Source of the DNA: Alviniconcha marisindica
Taxonomy: Eukaryota; Mollusca; Gastropoda; Provannidae
Direction: 5' to 3'
Length of the DNA stretch: 64,000 nucleotides
Assembly: GCA_018857735.1 (NCBI GenBank)
Contig: JABMCL010000994.1
Coordinates: 228,470 to 292,469 of the forward strand
Part shown: positions 1-11,456 of the stretch, one piece after another
Layout of the letters: every line of letters starts with the position of its first letter
Numbering within the stretch: position 1 is the stretch's first letter
The notes under the pieces: model-generated
What the model saw: only the letters and a program-made list of their open reading frames with translations
The model's database searches: none
What the model was told of the DNA's origin: nothing
Program-made: the position numbers and the translations under genes

Positions 1-612
1 AGTACTCACTTCTTGGGTGTCACACTGACCTCAGACGCCACCTGGGAGACACATCAACATCACCAACAAAGCAAGCAGGACCTTGGGTTCTGGGAATAAC
101 CCTGAAGATGGGCTCCTCTTTAGTAAAAGGAAGGGCCTACAAGGCAGTTGTCACACCAGTCCTGGAATATGCAAGCTCTATCTGGCACCCAAACAACATC
201 AACCTGATCAACCGCCTAGAGTCTGTACAGCAAAGGCAGCATGGTGGACACCACAGAGATGCTGCAGGATATCCAGTGTCAACAACATGCTGACAACACT
301 AGGTTGACCATATCTCCAACATGGGTGCAGGAAAGCAAGACTGGTGAACTTTTATAAGTTCCACCATCACCATGGCTCCATAGCCACTGACACCAAGTGA
401 ATACCAGGTGACTATTCCAGTATCACAAGAGCCCATCATTCCCATTCCCTGTTATACCCAGTGCCCCCTGTCAAGTGTCATACTGACTACAGGAAATTCT
501 CCTTTTTCCCAATGCAATCAAGGATTGGAATGACCTCACTGAGGATGTGGCTGCTGCGCCCACCCTTGAGACTTTTTGTTCACGTCTTCCAAAATCAGTA
601 CCTTCGGAGTAG
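1..612 (+). pseudogene. LINE reverse transcriptase C-terminal fragment (in A1)
   Basis: Shifting frames show the classic Jockey/CR1-like LINE C-terminus. Visible pieces are LGVTLTSDATWETH, KGRAYKAVVTPVLEYASSIW, NNINLINRLESVQQ, then ARLVNFYKFHHH and a tail resembling SFFPxAIxDWNxLxE...APTLETFxSRL. The intact enzyme copies LINE RNA into DNA at the nicked target. Here frameshifts and stops abolish the frame. The same segment recurs in A2 (different part), A3 and A4 at the same place in the element. Confidence 0.8.
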
Positions 613-1771
613 GCCATGCCCCCCAAGTAAGTAGTGTTGAATGATGGCTAGGGCTGTGCCGGTCAGGGTTTGCCCCTGGCGAGCAGCTGGATTGACCTAG
701 TTGGAGATGTGAAATACACAAAATTCAATGTTGTTTCTTGTTTGTTTGTAAGAGTTTTTCTTTTTCTTAGTGCTGTGCTGTTTGGTGTGCTTTCTCTTGG
801 AACATTCAAGGTGCAGTTTCTTTTTATACTGTAGGAGGTGGTATGGTGTTTTAGACTTCTGTTAATGTTGTTTTTTTTGACTGAAGTATGAGATAGCCAG
901 TCAGAAGTGCTCAACAGGGTTACAATGCTATAATTACAAGCCAACTGTATGTAATGCCTATCAAAAAGGAAGTTGCATACAGTACTCTGGATCTAGGTAC
1001 ATACTACTTTACTACATTATGTGTATTTTTATAGCTGAAGAGAAAGTTTAATGTTGTCAAGTCTTATGACTGTCGCAAGCTGATATTCGACATTTTATGA
1101 TTCTGCAGTAAAACTAAAAGCCAACAATCATAAGCTGAATGTTTTTACATTTGTAGTTGAAGAGACATGTAGAATCTTCAATAATTATTGCACTGTCAAG
1201 TCACATTTATGACATTGTCATACTTTGCTGTAATGCTGATGTTTGACACTTCGTGTAGTTTTTTTGTGCTATGTCAAGAAAAGAAACAAATTCCTCAAAA
1301 CTGACTTTCCAGTGTGTCTGTTACCTAGCTAGAATGTCTGAATGGCAGAATGGATGAAACTTTGTGTTTTTTGTCAGAAAGAAAAGGTAAAATATTTAAT
1401 TATGTCGGATGTCAGGTATTGCGACAAACAGTACATGTAAATATTTTTTGTAAGAAGTCAGGCTGCAATAAATTTATTTGAAAATACTTATGAGGACATC
1501 CTTAATCTGTTTAAAGTGGTTGGGAATAAAAATAATAATTTACCAGCCATACAGTAGCACTTTTGTGTCGCAATCCCTGACATCCGACATAATACACTTT
1601 TCATCTTTCAAAGCTCATTTTCTCAAAAACTAATAAAGTCGTTATCTTCCACTTTGAAGTGATGATTATATATAGTATACATTTTAAAAACCTACTTCTT
1701 TTTACTTTATTTCATACTTTTTTTGTGACCTACTGTGTCCTCTTTTCATGCACACCTTTTGGCACTTAGTC

Positions 1772-1772
<1 letters not shown>
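1..1772 (+). mobile_element. element A, copy A1 (3' part, cut by window edge)
   Basis: This is collinear with 44.8-46.6 kb and 53.5-55.3 kb. The right terminus reads CACACCTTTTGGCACTTAGTCA and is followed by a (TA)n microsatellite. The first 0.6 kb is a broken LINE reverse transcriptase tail. The rest is non-coding core with repeated GTCGGATGTCAGG...TTGCGACA-like motifs (about 1405-1430, 1565-1590) in both orientations. The left end is off the window. Confidence 0.8.
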
Positions 1773-1813
<41 letters not shown>

Positions 1814-1815
1814 TC
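1766..1815. repeat. (TA)n(CA)n microsatellite at the end of A1
   Basis: Alternating TA followed by CA directly abuts the A1 terminus. Similar TA runs adjoin A3 and the short terminus-like sequence at 50449-50464, which suggests insertion into TA-rich targets. Confidence 0.9.
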
Positions 1816-2336
1816 TGCTAAAATATGCAAATCAGTTTGGATACAGGTTAAAAATACAGCTATTAAGACACGCGCAGACCCATACATCTATCTCTTGCTT
1901 ACACACCCACATAACAACACCTCCCCAACCCACCCCACACCCTCCCCCCTCCCAGTGGGACCCACACACATATATATACACAACTGGTATCCATGTATGC
2001 ATTCTACTTATTTTAAAATTAATATACAAATAAATACAGCCACAGATTAAGAGTACAACAATTAAAACAACACACATACCCGCACGCATACACAAGCATG
2101 CATAGTGCTTTAAAAAAAGAAAAAATGCAATTCACAAAATGCAGTGCTCACATAGTGATTGGTGTAGTTTTGTGGTTTTACATTTTGTTCGTGATATTTT
2201 CAGTTTCATTCATATGTGTGCTTCTGTGTAACTGACAAGTAACTGTGAATAAATCATTAAATGTCTACTTGATTTTTATTACCATTTATGAACAGTTTTG
2301 TTAAATAACCAAGGAAAGATATTGACCTGAACTGAT

Positions 2337-2420
2337 TTTGCTTCCTCTTTTAAAGCTGTCCTCATAAAACACCTGCTCAAAAACTATTTTTAAACCTCTC
2401 TTCATTGTCTTTATTTCACA
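2337..2420 (+). pseudogene. LINE 3'-end scrap (CR1/L2-like)
   Basis: The frame reads SSFKAVLIKHLLKNYF and then a stop. It matches the SSFKxxLKTHLFxxYF end of CR1-group LINE polymerases and parallels 9095-9235 and 25210-25430. A (TG)n run follows. Confidence 0.5.
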
Positions 2421-2423
2421 TAA

Positions 2424-2425
<2 letters not shown>

Positions 2426-2478
<53 letters not shown>
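2426..2478. repeat. (TG)n microsatellite
   Basis: About 26 TG units. Seen directly. Confidence 0.95.
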
Positions 2479-2479
2479 G

Positions 2480-3400
2480 TAAATCACTGCACACCCATTT
2501 TATATCTTTATTATTAACATTACTAACTGAATTAAGCTTATCATAAGTAGTCCATACATATTCAAAGTGTTAATATACATCTTTACAAGTCTATAATAAT
2601 GTGATGGTGAAGAAATTGCAAATTGTACAAATCTCCCTCTCCTCCTCAACTCCCTCCTCTCTCCCTCTCTCTGGCTCAGTGTTATGAGAAAAAATCTTCT
2701 TCCACTCACTTTGTTCAGATGGTTAATTGGATCAGTCATAATGAGAAATGTATTGCAAACTATTTCAGTGTCTGGGTACTTGTACTTCTAGTAAACAGTT
2801 CAAGTCCCTGGCTTGTAACTCACAAAATTAAATGCAGAAGCAGCAAAATATTGCCATACAGTACATAATTTCAAAATAAATGGGACAAGAACTGAAGGTT
2901 TATCTAGTAGTCGTTCTCTGACATTGTACATTCTACGTACTCATCCTTCATGAGAATTTATATAGACAAACTGATAAGCAATGCCATTAGTTAAAATGCT
3001 GGTTAGGTTGGCTGTTGATGAATTAACTTTATGAATTAATTTGTCAATGCTGGCAGTCATGTGTGATTATTTCTTTCACTTATTGTAAGCTGAACATTTC
3101 CCACCCTTCTTTGAGTAGCTGTGCTCACTGTCTTTGAAGGAATCACTAGTCAAGCAGCTTAGGATCACATTCAAAAGACTCATATCTTGAGTCTAACATT
3201 GTGTGTGCGTGTGTGTGTGTGTGAGGCTAATTTTACAAATAAACATATGATTTTAAATGTAGTCTTAGATAATAAATTATACTTGAGATGCGAACTGATT
3301 TGATCAAACTGTATCATTAGTTACAGTGAGGCAGCATGGTCTTCAGTGCTGCATTTATGTGTAATACTTGGTTGTTGCTAAACTATTATGAGTTGCGCCT
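2480..3400. other. unassigned intronic or flanking DNA
   Basis: AT-rich with no coherent reading frame. A short GT run occurs near 3200. Nothing else was recognised. Confidence 0.6.
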
Positions 3401-3419
3401 GTTTCTGTGTGTGTTTATT

Positions 3420-3615
3420 GTGAGTACAGCAGCTGTTTACCTGTGCGTTTAATATGAATATGCCTGTTGACCTGTCTTTATACTTTTGTCTATTCTTATT
3501 CTCTCTCTCTCTCTCTTTGTTAATTTTCTTTATTATATATATAATTATATTTCATTTTCATCAGTATTTATATTTACGTTTACTTCTATGTTTTCTTTCT
3601 TTGTGAGTTTTCTTA

Positions 3616-3649
<34 letters not shown>

Positions 3650-4150
3650 CACTTATTTACTTCCTCTTCTTCTGCTTCCCTCTCTCTCTCTCTCTAAATG
3701 ATGCCTGTAATTTTATATTTACTCATCAGTAAGTTAGTAACTTAGTAAGGACTAGTAGTTAGACTGGTTTTTGACTGAACTACAATCCTTGTAAAATAAA
3801 GTTTTCAAGTTCAAGTTCTCTCTTCTCTCCCTTTTGAAGCCCGTCTGATGAAACCGCTCCTCATTGTGGGAAAATAAAGTATGATATATTACAACGGACA
3901 AGTTCTGCCTTTGTGCTCCTGACCAGCTGTCCATTTTTCTTAAACCATGTTTTTTAATCTAAAAATTAATGTTCGCCAAGTGAAATGACAGTGCACTCGC
4001 TGCTGTTGAACAGCAACCAGACGTCCCACTCGGCATGGGGCTATACTCGTACCAAACTCCTGCCTCGCTTGTGGGAATGGTCTATGGAGGAGCTGTAGAA
4101 CTTTGTACTCGATTCTGACTGGTTGTCGCTGTGCGACCAAGGAATAAACA
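3420..4150 (+). other. possible LTR remnant
   Basis: CT-rich and TA-rich runs (about 3500-3700) are followed by AATAAAG-type signals (3797-3802, 3873-3878). Next come an ACAACGGACA-like end and a tract resembling a primer-binding region (TGCTCCTGACCAG near 3913). This layout resembles the end of a Gypsy-type LTR and the start of the internal region. No gag or pol frame was found, so the call is weak. Confidence 0.2.
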
Positions 4151-4576
4151 AAAGGGGTCTATTCCATACAACACCTCAAAGTCACACTAATCTACAACAT
4201 GGACAGACTAACAATGTAGTGCTGAGTTTGCACAGGTGATCTGCAGTCATGCTCCAACAGTTAATCTTATTAAAAACAAATTCATGCTGGGTTCAGTGTA
4301 CTTCAGCATCAGTACTGACGCAACATGAAAAAAGCAGTGATCCTCAGGATGCTGCAGACTACTGGCAAAGCAACCCTAATAAGTGATATGCAGGAAACCC
4401 TGGGTGAGATTTCTGCAAAAACATTTTACTCTTAGTTTGGAACAGCATGTTACCTGTGCATGCTCTCCCAGATTCCAAATTTGATGCCCTTGTTCATATT
4501 AAAGTACTCACACAAAAATATGGAGCCCTGACAGTGACACAAACATTTCCAAATTTGATCAAACTGTGTGTGTTGT

Positions 4577-4602
4577 GTTTGTCCCCCCCCCCCCCCCCCT
4601 CC
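4577..4602. repeat. poly-C tract
   Basis: An uninterrupted C run of about 18 is followed by mixed C/T. Length is prone to sequencing error. Confidence 0.85.
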
Positions 4603-4770
4603 CCAAACAAGGATACCCTTAGAATTTTTTTTAAGAGGATGAAAATATCCCATTAAACTGCAAGACAGGGCCCGATGATTCTTGCACACCAGCTTGCTTC
4701 TGGACCAGACGCATTTGGCCAAAACCTTTCCCGGCCATCCAGATCAGTTTTCTATAACATGGTCCGGCCT

Positions 4771-5478
4771 GGACATTACTGACCAAGCACCCTGCTCCAT
4801 CAAGCCCAGTAATTTGTTCTGTCGTGACTTTGGAAAAACGAAACTGAATCAGATGCAGGAAGTCAGATCTGGCCTGATTCTGGCTGCATGCTAGCCGTAA
4901 TGGTCATAACTGGCCATAACCAAAATGCTTCCGAATCAGATCCACTATGTTTATTGGGAGCTTTTAGTCTGCTCAAACTTAGTCAAAACAATACAAAATT
5001 TCAGTATAATAATGATAGACACAAGAATAATAAGACAGCACAACACACACATACATGCACACGCACATACACAGAAACACACACACGCACACTGATGGAA
5101 CATGACAGATTATAGTGGAGCTGGTGAAGGAGTAACAAATCATGTGGCAAGTGAACCTTTTGGCATGATTTGTCATCACCTGAGAAGAAAAAAATGGAGT
5201 CAGTGCATCAAATTCAACTCTTTTGTGTCATCTTGACGACAAAACATGCTGGTATAACAAAATGTGCCACAACAGGGTGTTTTCCAGTGTGTCTTCAAGA
5301 ACATGCAAGCTCTTTCGACACAACTATTTTCAAGTCATTTTTGTCATGTGCTGTTCTGTTGTCTGCTATTGTATCTTTGCACATGACACAATATTGCAAC
5401 ACCTGCACCCTGCTCGGATGATTGACTGGGCATTACTGACCAAGCACCCTGCTCCATCAAGCCCAGTAATTTGTTCTT
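4771..5478. repeat. direct repeat pair of about 50 bp
   Basis: The sequence from CATTACTGACCAAGCACCCT to AATTTGTTCT occurs at 4773-4820 and again at 5430-5477, nearly identical. The DNA between and around (4150-5635) shows no gene or recognised element. Confidence 0.8.
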
Positions 5479-5635
5479 TAGTGACAGAATGCAGTGACTG
5501 TCAGCTATTGGAGGTTAAAAATGAGGCGTCTTGTCTTGCGTGTGCCGACTGGCTAGTTACATCTCTCACTAGGTGACACATTAATTGTACTGCTATGGGA
5601 GAGAAAATTAAATAGGAAAAACAGAAGCAACCTAC

Positions 5636-5817
5636 CCTTTTGTCAATATCACCATGTTGCAGTTGCACAAATCTGGCGCTGATGGCAGCAATGTAACTCT
5701 GCTGGTTGGAAAAGGCAACACGGCCAGCACCTTTAGGATACTTCAGCTCTGGGTCTGTGTCGATGCCAGCATAGCACACACCTCCATACAGTCGGTCCAT
5801 GATCATCGCCAATTCCA
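5636..5817 (-). CDS. CPEB2/3/4: CPEB exon: bulk of RRM2
   Basis: This 182-nt exon starts in phase 1 after TTACAG and ends in phase 0 (GACAAAAGG before GTAGGT). It encodes VELAMIMDRLYGGVCYAGID, TDPELKYPKGAGRVAFSNQQ and SYIAAISARFVQLQHGDIDK plus R. GAGRVAFS is RNP1 of RRM2. The match to vertebrate CPEB2-4 is essentially complete. The next exon should begin VEVKPYVLDDQ and lead into the ZZ zinc domain, but no such sequence is present in the 5.6 kb to the left, so the downstream intron is at least 5.6 kb. Confidence 0.98.
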
Positions 5818-6854
5818 CTGTAACATCAATATTTTATACATTTGTGGCTCATAAACTGCACAACAGCTCATGCTCAAAAACATGCACACACACAATCAGA
5901 GAGCAGGGCTCCCCCAAAACACATAGAATAACACAGACTGCTCAAAGGCAACATGTTTTGAAGCTGCCAAATGAGTTTCATCCCCTGAACATACTCCCTT
6001 CAGAGCTATTTCAATATAGTGCTTGTGCCCTAACAGTAACAGTCTGCAGAATGATGCCAATTTGAGCCAAGATCTAATGCAGAAGAAAAAGATAATTTAA
6101 AAGGCTTCACTGCTTTAAGCAAAAATCATTTCTCTTTCTCTTTGTGGTCATAAATATATTCCAAGACAGAATCTTTCCCTTTATTCCACCGTTTAGTCAA
6201 AATGGGGTGGTGGTGGTGATGTGGGGGGGGGGGGGGGTAAATCCATCTCCACTCAGGCATTCATCCCCACCCCCACTTCCACCTATCCACTGCCCTACTG
6301 AAAGAAAAATACGCACGCACACACGCACGCACGCACGCACACACACACTAACACTTTAAACTCATAATTCACAGCAGTAAGGACAACCCCATACAAATTT
6401 CACTTGTGAACTGGCATTGTTGAAGAATGAAATTAATAGAGATATATGACCCATTCTCAAAAAGTGAGATTGGTAGATGCTGGAGTGTTTGCCACCAAAG
6501 TATTAATTTTGTAGATTACTGATGTTTCTTCAAATGTGCAGCATAACTAACCACATAATAAAGTAACCACATAATAAAGATAATCTGAAGAAAAAAAAAG
6601 ATATGTGTTTGATTTGTGCGTGTCTTGCTGAACAAAAATTTGAAAAAACACACCTGAAATTCAGCTGCTAAAATGTGACGTGCACCGTGTACAGTGTAAT
6701 AGGCAAAGAAACCACAGAAAGTGACAGAAAAAAAGGGAAACAAATTCAGAATACAACAATTAATATCTTACGTGTTTAATGTGTCATAGAAATATTTATT
6801 TAAAAAAAAGAAAAAAGGTTGCTGATTGATAAAAACATTGTTGTGGTCAACGTA
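5818..6854. other. CPEB intron DNA without recognised elements
   Basis: This holds a poly-G tract (about 6220-6237), a (CA)/(GCAC) run (about 6311-6350) and AT-rich DNA. No frames of interest. Confidence 0.6.
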
Positions 6855-6981
6855 TTTGCAAAATTCTTAATGTATTTACTGGCCTCAGAAATGAGACTTT
6901 TTTGGCACTGGGACTGATTGCAAAATTCTTAAGTTATTTACTCGCCTCAGAAACGAGACAATATTTTGGCACTGGGACTGA
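6855..6981. repeat. two tandem units of about 63 bp
   Basis: Each unit runs from TTGCAAAATTCTTAA through GGCACTGGGACTGAT. The units differ by a few substitutions and a small indel. Confidence 0.85.
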
Positions 6982-8594
6982 TAACAATCTATTTACAACA
7001 CTCAACTATATAAAGAAAATGTTTCTGATGTAAACTGTTGTAATTTAGGACAACCATTTTTTCCTCTCGGCCAAAATCATGTTGTGATTTCATCACATCC
7101 ACTCAGCTGCTTCTATTGCTTAAAGTTTGTTTCAGAATTGCAATCAGGATTGCTCATTTTAAATAACCAACAGGAAGCAACACCCACATGGTTCCAGTTT
7201 AATGAAAATGGTCTCGACAATTTTAATGGTAAGTAACATTTGAGGCATCACATCCAGAACAAAACCTGTTCTGATGTCACATCCGAAACATAAACTATAT
7301 GTTATAGCTGTTATAAGTACACCTGACCGCATTTTTAGGCTTATTTTATGACAGCTAGAGAAAGGCTACTGGTACTATAAGATTGTGTCGTTGTGCCATA
7401 TGCATAATATGATACAATTTTGAAAGTTACCCTAAGTTATGCTGAACTTTAGTCCGAATGACACCAGATTGTATTCTGTCACTGTCACATCCAGATTCAT
7501 TATCTAATTGCTTGTAAATAAGAAAGTGTTTGTAGCAGAACCTCAAGAACAGAGATTTGCAAACAATGGCTTGTGTTTTCCAGCAACACTTAAAACAAAT
7601 GTTTTTATTACTCTCAATTTAAAGTAATCATATTACTTTTGCTGTGTCTTGCTGAATAACACCTGTATACCAAACACTTTTTTTATTTATTTGTTTTTAA
7701 CTTATGATTATATTTTCAGGTATTAAAATGTAACAAGAATTTCAGGTAGAATAGGGTAATCTTAAAATGTAACAAGAATTTCAGGTAGAATAGGATCATC
7801 AAGGAAGAGGACATTTTATTTTTTATTTTTTATTAAGTATTATATGTGTTGTTTTATTCAGTAAACATGTATTTTAATACACACAGTGTTCACTCATTCG
7901 TTTAGGCACTGGCTGGCCATGGAAAAAGATGCAGAGAAGGGAAAGACACAAGCAGCACAGAGCAAAGACACAAGAGTAAGGAAATAAATAAGCTTTGTGC
8001 AGACTTCAAGCAAACTTATTGGTACACTCACTGCCTTTGTTTTCACAACAGAATTTATGCAAGTGATCAATCAGGTGTTACTGCAGATGATTGTGTCTCT
8101 GACTGACAAGTATTCCAGTAATGACACTGAAAAGAGCATTGACAATTTTTTTTTAAAGCATAGACCTGTGAGCTGAGCATTTGACAGCTACTCGCATTTT
8201 GACAGCGATTTGTGTGTCACAAGAGCTACCACCACCATAACCTAATGAACAGCGATGGCAGATTAAGCATTAAATATCAGAATCGGCTGTAAGGTGAACA
8301 TTTGAGAAAAGATCTAAAATGACATGTAGTAAAGAAAATCAAACTATTTTGCTTAAACAGATTTTAACTACGTTATTATATGTAACATTTGTGTCATGAA
8401 GTATGAATCATACTTCTTGTGATCTGAAAGCTTTTATTCAGTTGGCTATGAACTGTGAATATCTAGAATCAATCGCAAGATGAAATAAATAACTTACTAA
8501 CCCCCAAAATTGATCTCTTCCTTTGATCTTTTCCTTAAACATGTCTGTATAAAAAAAAAAACCCATTAAACATTGGTTGCGTACAATTAATCCT
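6982..8594. other. intron DNA with ATCC-type motifs and a 37-bp tandem duplication
   Basis: TTAAAATGTAACAAGAATTT starts both units of a tandem pair at about 7723-7795. Variants of CACATCC(A/G)(G/A)A recur near 7248, 7278 and 7489. No coding signal was seen; this may be an unrecognised non-autonomous element. Confidence 0.45.
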
Positions 8595-9528
8595 TTTGAA
8601 AGTTTTCCTTTCAGTGAGTGAGCTGTTTACTTGTTGACTGTTGCATCTGAAAGTGATGATGATACAAACTTTATTGTTCATTTTCTTTTACTTTAAATGT
8701 TACTTTTGTCTAAAATATTGAGTCAAAAGAATAAACAGATGTTGCTCGTTTTGGCTATAAAAAAATATGACTTTTTTGTTCATTGAGTTTCCATGGATTT
8801 AATAAATAAAAAAACACACGAGTTGTTCACTTGTTGACTGTTGTAGATGTGATGATGACACACATTTTCTTTTTCATTTTTTTGTTTACTTAAAACTGCA
8901 ACTTTTGTCTAAAATATCAAGTCAAAAGAATCAACAGATTCTGCTCTTCTAGGATATACGACTTTTTTGTTGACCAAGTTTTTATGGACTTGAAAAAGTG
9001 AGTTATTGTGTCTCCTTCAACCTTCTACTCCAGCAAGACAATTACCATCCACATCTGACACATGAACCTTTGTCACCCCTCGTGTAAACACAAAAATATT
9101 TGGCAAAAGATCATTTTCTTATGCTGGCTCATCTGTTTGGAACAATTTGCCTCAAACACACCATCACTCTGATTCTCCCTCCTCTTTTAAAGCCACCCTC
9201 AAGACGCACCTGTTCAATAACTATTTCTAAACCGTTTTTCACAGCCATGCCTATCACCCTGACACACAAATGTGTGTGTGTGTGAGCGCACGCGTATGCA
9301 TGCATGTATGTGTTGTTAGTTTTATTGTAAAGCACCCTGTGTTCCCACCTTGTGTGGAAAGCCTCTTTATTCTTCTTATTCACTTGTTGACTGTTGAGTT
9401 GTGATAATGAAATTTTTCCTTTCTTGTTTACTTAAAATGTTACTTTTGTCTAAAATATTGAGTCAAAAGAATAAACATCCTGGATATATGACTTTTTTGT
9501 TTTCACTGAGTTCTCAAGGATTGTATCA
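8595..9528 (+). repeat. three-unit tandem repeat interrupted by a LINE scrap
   Basis: Units at about 8620-8815, 8820-8998 and 9380-9528 share CACTTGTTGACTGTTG, ACTTTTGTCTAAAATAT, AGTCAAAAGAAT(A/C)AACA and GACTTTTTTGTT in the same order. The second and third are separated by about 380 bp containing a LINE 3' end, whose removal would restore near-regular spacing. A diverged relative lies at about 21720-21960. Confidence 0.8.
9095..9370 (+). pseudogene. LINE polymerase C-terminus and 3' tail (CR1/L2-like)
   Basis: The frame reads FGKRSFSYAGSSVWNNLPQT, then SSFKATLKTHLFNNYF and stop, the standard end of CR1/L2-type ORF2. It is followed by a TG-rich UTR-like tail (about 9279-9312) and AAAGCACCCTGTG. 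The 5' side is truncated. It is inserted in the 8595-9528 tandem repeat. Confidence 0.7.
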
Positions 9529-9652
9529 CTAACAAAAAGGAAACAGATTGTTTTGGATGTGACTGATGACACTAATATTTACTCATAAATATACTGTTTC
9601 ATCTAAAAGATAAACTGACTAGCACAGGATCATGTATTAGTCACACAGTCCA

Positions 9653-9663
9653 TATATATATAT

Positions 9664-9701
<38 letters not shown>

Positions 9702-9702
9702 G
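9653..9702. repeat. (TA)n/(CA)n microsatellite
   Basis: Two TA blocks surround a CA block. Seen directly. Confidence 0.9.
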
Positions 9703-9832
9703 ATTTTTTTTTTCTTCTTCAGTTCTGAGCTCCGAGAGTGCAGCCATGTTTGTTCACTCTTTGCAAATAAAAAGCTGAAAAAGGTTGGCTCATGATGCAT
9801 TTCATACTTTTGCCACATTGTATATTGCTCTT

Positions 9833-10197
9833 TGATCACTTTTATATAGCACTATTTTCCACTCTCGAGCATACTCCCTGTGTTCTTATTGCACACTCGC
9901 TGTGCTCTTATCGCACGTGATTCTAAATGAGTGACTGTTGCCTTTATAGTGCCTTTTGAATAGCCACTGAAGCGGTGTACTTAAGTGCTGTTTGGTTGTT
10001 ACATGGCTGGTGCCACATGAAACTGCTGCTGTCTCATTCTGTGTACACTATACAACCATGCACCAAGACACATTACTTCAGGTAAAGCCACATATGTTGG
10101 GTGAATGGGTATTTAGCTGTAATCTGCCACCTGCACTTTTGGCAGAATGATTGGGATCTATTATGTGATACTGTGGTAACACAAGGGTGGAACATAT
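9833..10197 (-). mobile_element. tRNA-derived SINE, 5'-truncated copy
   Basis: Its reverse complement is collinear with 14050-14390, sharing CATTCTGCCAAAAGTGCAGG, GGTTACAGCTAAA-like, TATGTGGCTTT, CATGTGGCACCAGCCATGT-like and AGTGCTATATAAA segments. The tRNA-like head is missing. Divergence is high, so the insertion is old. Confidence 0.75.
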
Positions 10198-10414
10198 ATT
10201 ATGCCAACAACAAAAATGTGTATCAATTTTTTCCTCTTCTGTGTGCATTGCAACTTATATTGCAGCTGCTTTCTTCTCATCTTACTGTCATTCCTTTATA
10301 CACAGAAAACGTACTCATCTGCTCCTTTCATGTGCTTAGTTAATTGTATTATTTATGACCTTGACATGATTAAATCTTCAACCTACCAAAGTCCAGCAAG
10401 TCAGTCTTAGCATC

Positions 10415-10445
10415 CCCCCCCCCCCCCCCACCACCACCACCACCG
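10415..10445. repeat. poly-C and (CCA)n tract
   Basis: About 16 C followed by CCA repeats, just before the SINE/LINE-type tail. Confidence 0.9.
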
Positions 10446-10516
10446 CCCTGATGTAACTGCACTGGCTGACTGGGCATAAAACACCAAGTTACTTACTTAC
10501 TTACTCACTCACTCAC
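10441..10516 (+). mobile_element. SINE/LINE-type 3' tail with (CTTA/CTCA)n, abutting a CPEB exon
   Basis: CGCCCTGATGTAACTGCACT, then GGCTGACTGGGCATAAAACA and (CTTA)n(CTCA)n. The same tail with (CTTA)n occurs at 30184-30241, which shows it is a mobile-element end and not part of the gene. The repeat runs directly into the exon donor, so the minus-strand splice site lies within tail sequence. Confidence 0.75.
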
Positions 10517-10631
10517 CAGCTCTCAGTGGGCGTGGCACACCACCAACAAATATTGTTTTGCGAGGGTCCAGAGGCTGGGAGCCATCCATGACAAAATCTG
10601 AGTCACTCAATGTCCAGGGTCGAATTTGAAC
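10517..10631 (-). CDS. CPEB2/3/4: CPEB exon: inter-RRM linker and start of RRM2
   Basis: The 115-nt exon starts in phase 0 after AATTGCAG and ends in phase 1 (AGAGCTG before GTGAGT). It encodes VQIRPWTLSDSDFVMDGSQP and LDPRKTIFVGGVPRPLRA. TIFVGGVP is RNP2 of RRM2, and the acidic linker SDSDFVMDGSQPLDPRK is typical of the family. The donor is embedded in GTGAGTGAGTGAGTAAGTAA, the reverse complement of a (CTTA/CTCA)n tail belonging to a SINE/LINE-type 3' end at about 10441-10516. It offers six consensus donors 4 nt apart. Use of any site but the first would shift the RRM2 frame. Confidence 0.97.
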
Positions 10632-10639
10632 CTGCAATT

Positions 10640-11380
10640 GCAAGTCATTGATCTCTTAAACGATATGATGTAACTCATAAAGACTGGTTGTGTATCATCA
10701 ATACCTGGTTACAGTGTGTACTTGAAAGCATGAATCTTCACAAGGAATACAGCTTATTTGGGCCTTATTTCATACAACAAAGCAATATAATTGTGTCTCT
10801 CCTAAAAATCCAACATTCACCAGCTCCAGATATATACAACCTGTGTATAAATGTACATGTTACTTACAATTTCATCTTTTTATTCAAATGCACTGAACAG
10901 TTTTAACACAACATGAATTTAACATTTAAATCACAGAGCTGTACTTTTACATGATTTGACAACCATATTGTCTTGTTGGGTATTGACATCAGCAATGAAG
11001 TCAGGCCTAAAATACATTTCAACAAATATCTGCATTTTGAAAATGCTGACTGAAGGGACTGGAAATCATAAGCACATGTTTAAACCTACAGATATTCTAC
11101 TTTGTCTTTGTGAGGGAATGGTGCACAAGAAAGACACATGTTGCTCCAGGATTTGAACAGAAACTGATTTTAAAAGATTAAGGAATACATTCTTTGAGGA
11201 AGTCATTCCTCATGCAGTTTGTAAACAGTCCTGAGAACTAAAATGCACAGGTCAGGAGAAAATGTTTTCTGCCCTGTCACTTGTTGAACAAAATATCTGA
11301 CATCTGAAATGGGATTTTCAGCACACCAACACTTTGACTGGAACACTGATCTTTTCAGATGGAAGTTCTGCATGTCTATT

Positions 11381-11388
<8 letters not shown>
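10640..11388. other. CPEB intron DNA, nothing recognised
   Basis: Unique-looking AT-rich sequence. Only short unconvincing frames. Confidence 0.6.

Positions 11389-11453
<65 letters not shown>
11387..11453. repeat. (AT)n microsatellite
   Basis: About 33 uninterrupted AT units. Confidence 0.95.

Positions 11454-11456
<3 letters not shown>

Noticed and set aside
1702..2095. Frames over the TA/CA tract
   Set aside because: Low-complexity translation without splice sites or family similarity.
4570..4605. Promoter or G-quadruplex signal at homopolymers (also 6220, 20877, 28813, 37870, 54123)
   Set aside because: Homopolymer C/G runs are scattered in introns and elements without CpG-island or start-site features; some may be sequencing artefacts.
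1..5635. CPEB ZZ-domain exons
   Set aside because: Searched by eye for minus-strand codons of VEVKPYVLDDQ, CDECQG and YCEYCW; none present.
8595..9528. CRISPR array
   Set aside because: Units of about 190 bp with diverged sequence in an animal intron; no short identical repeats with unique spacers.
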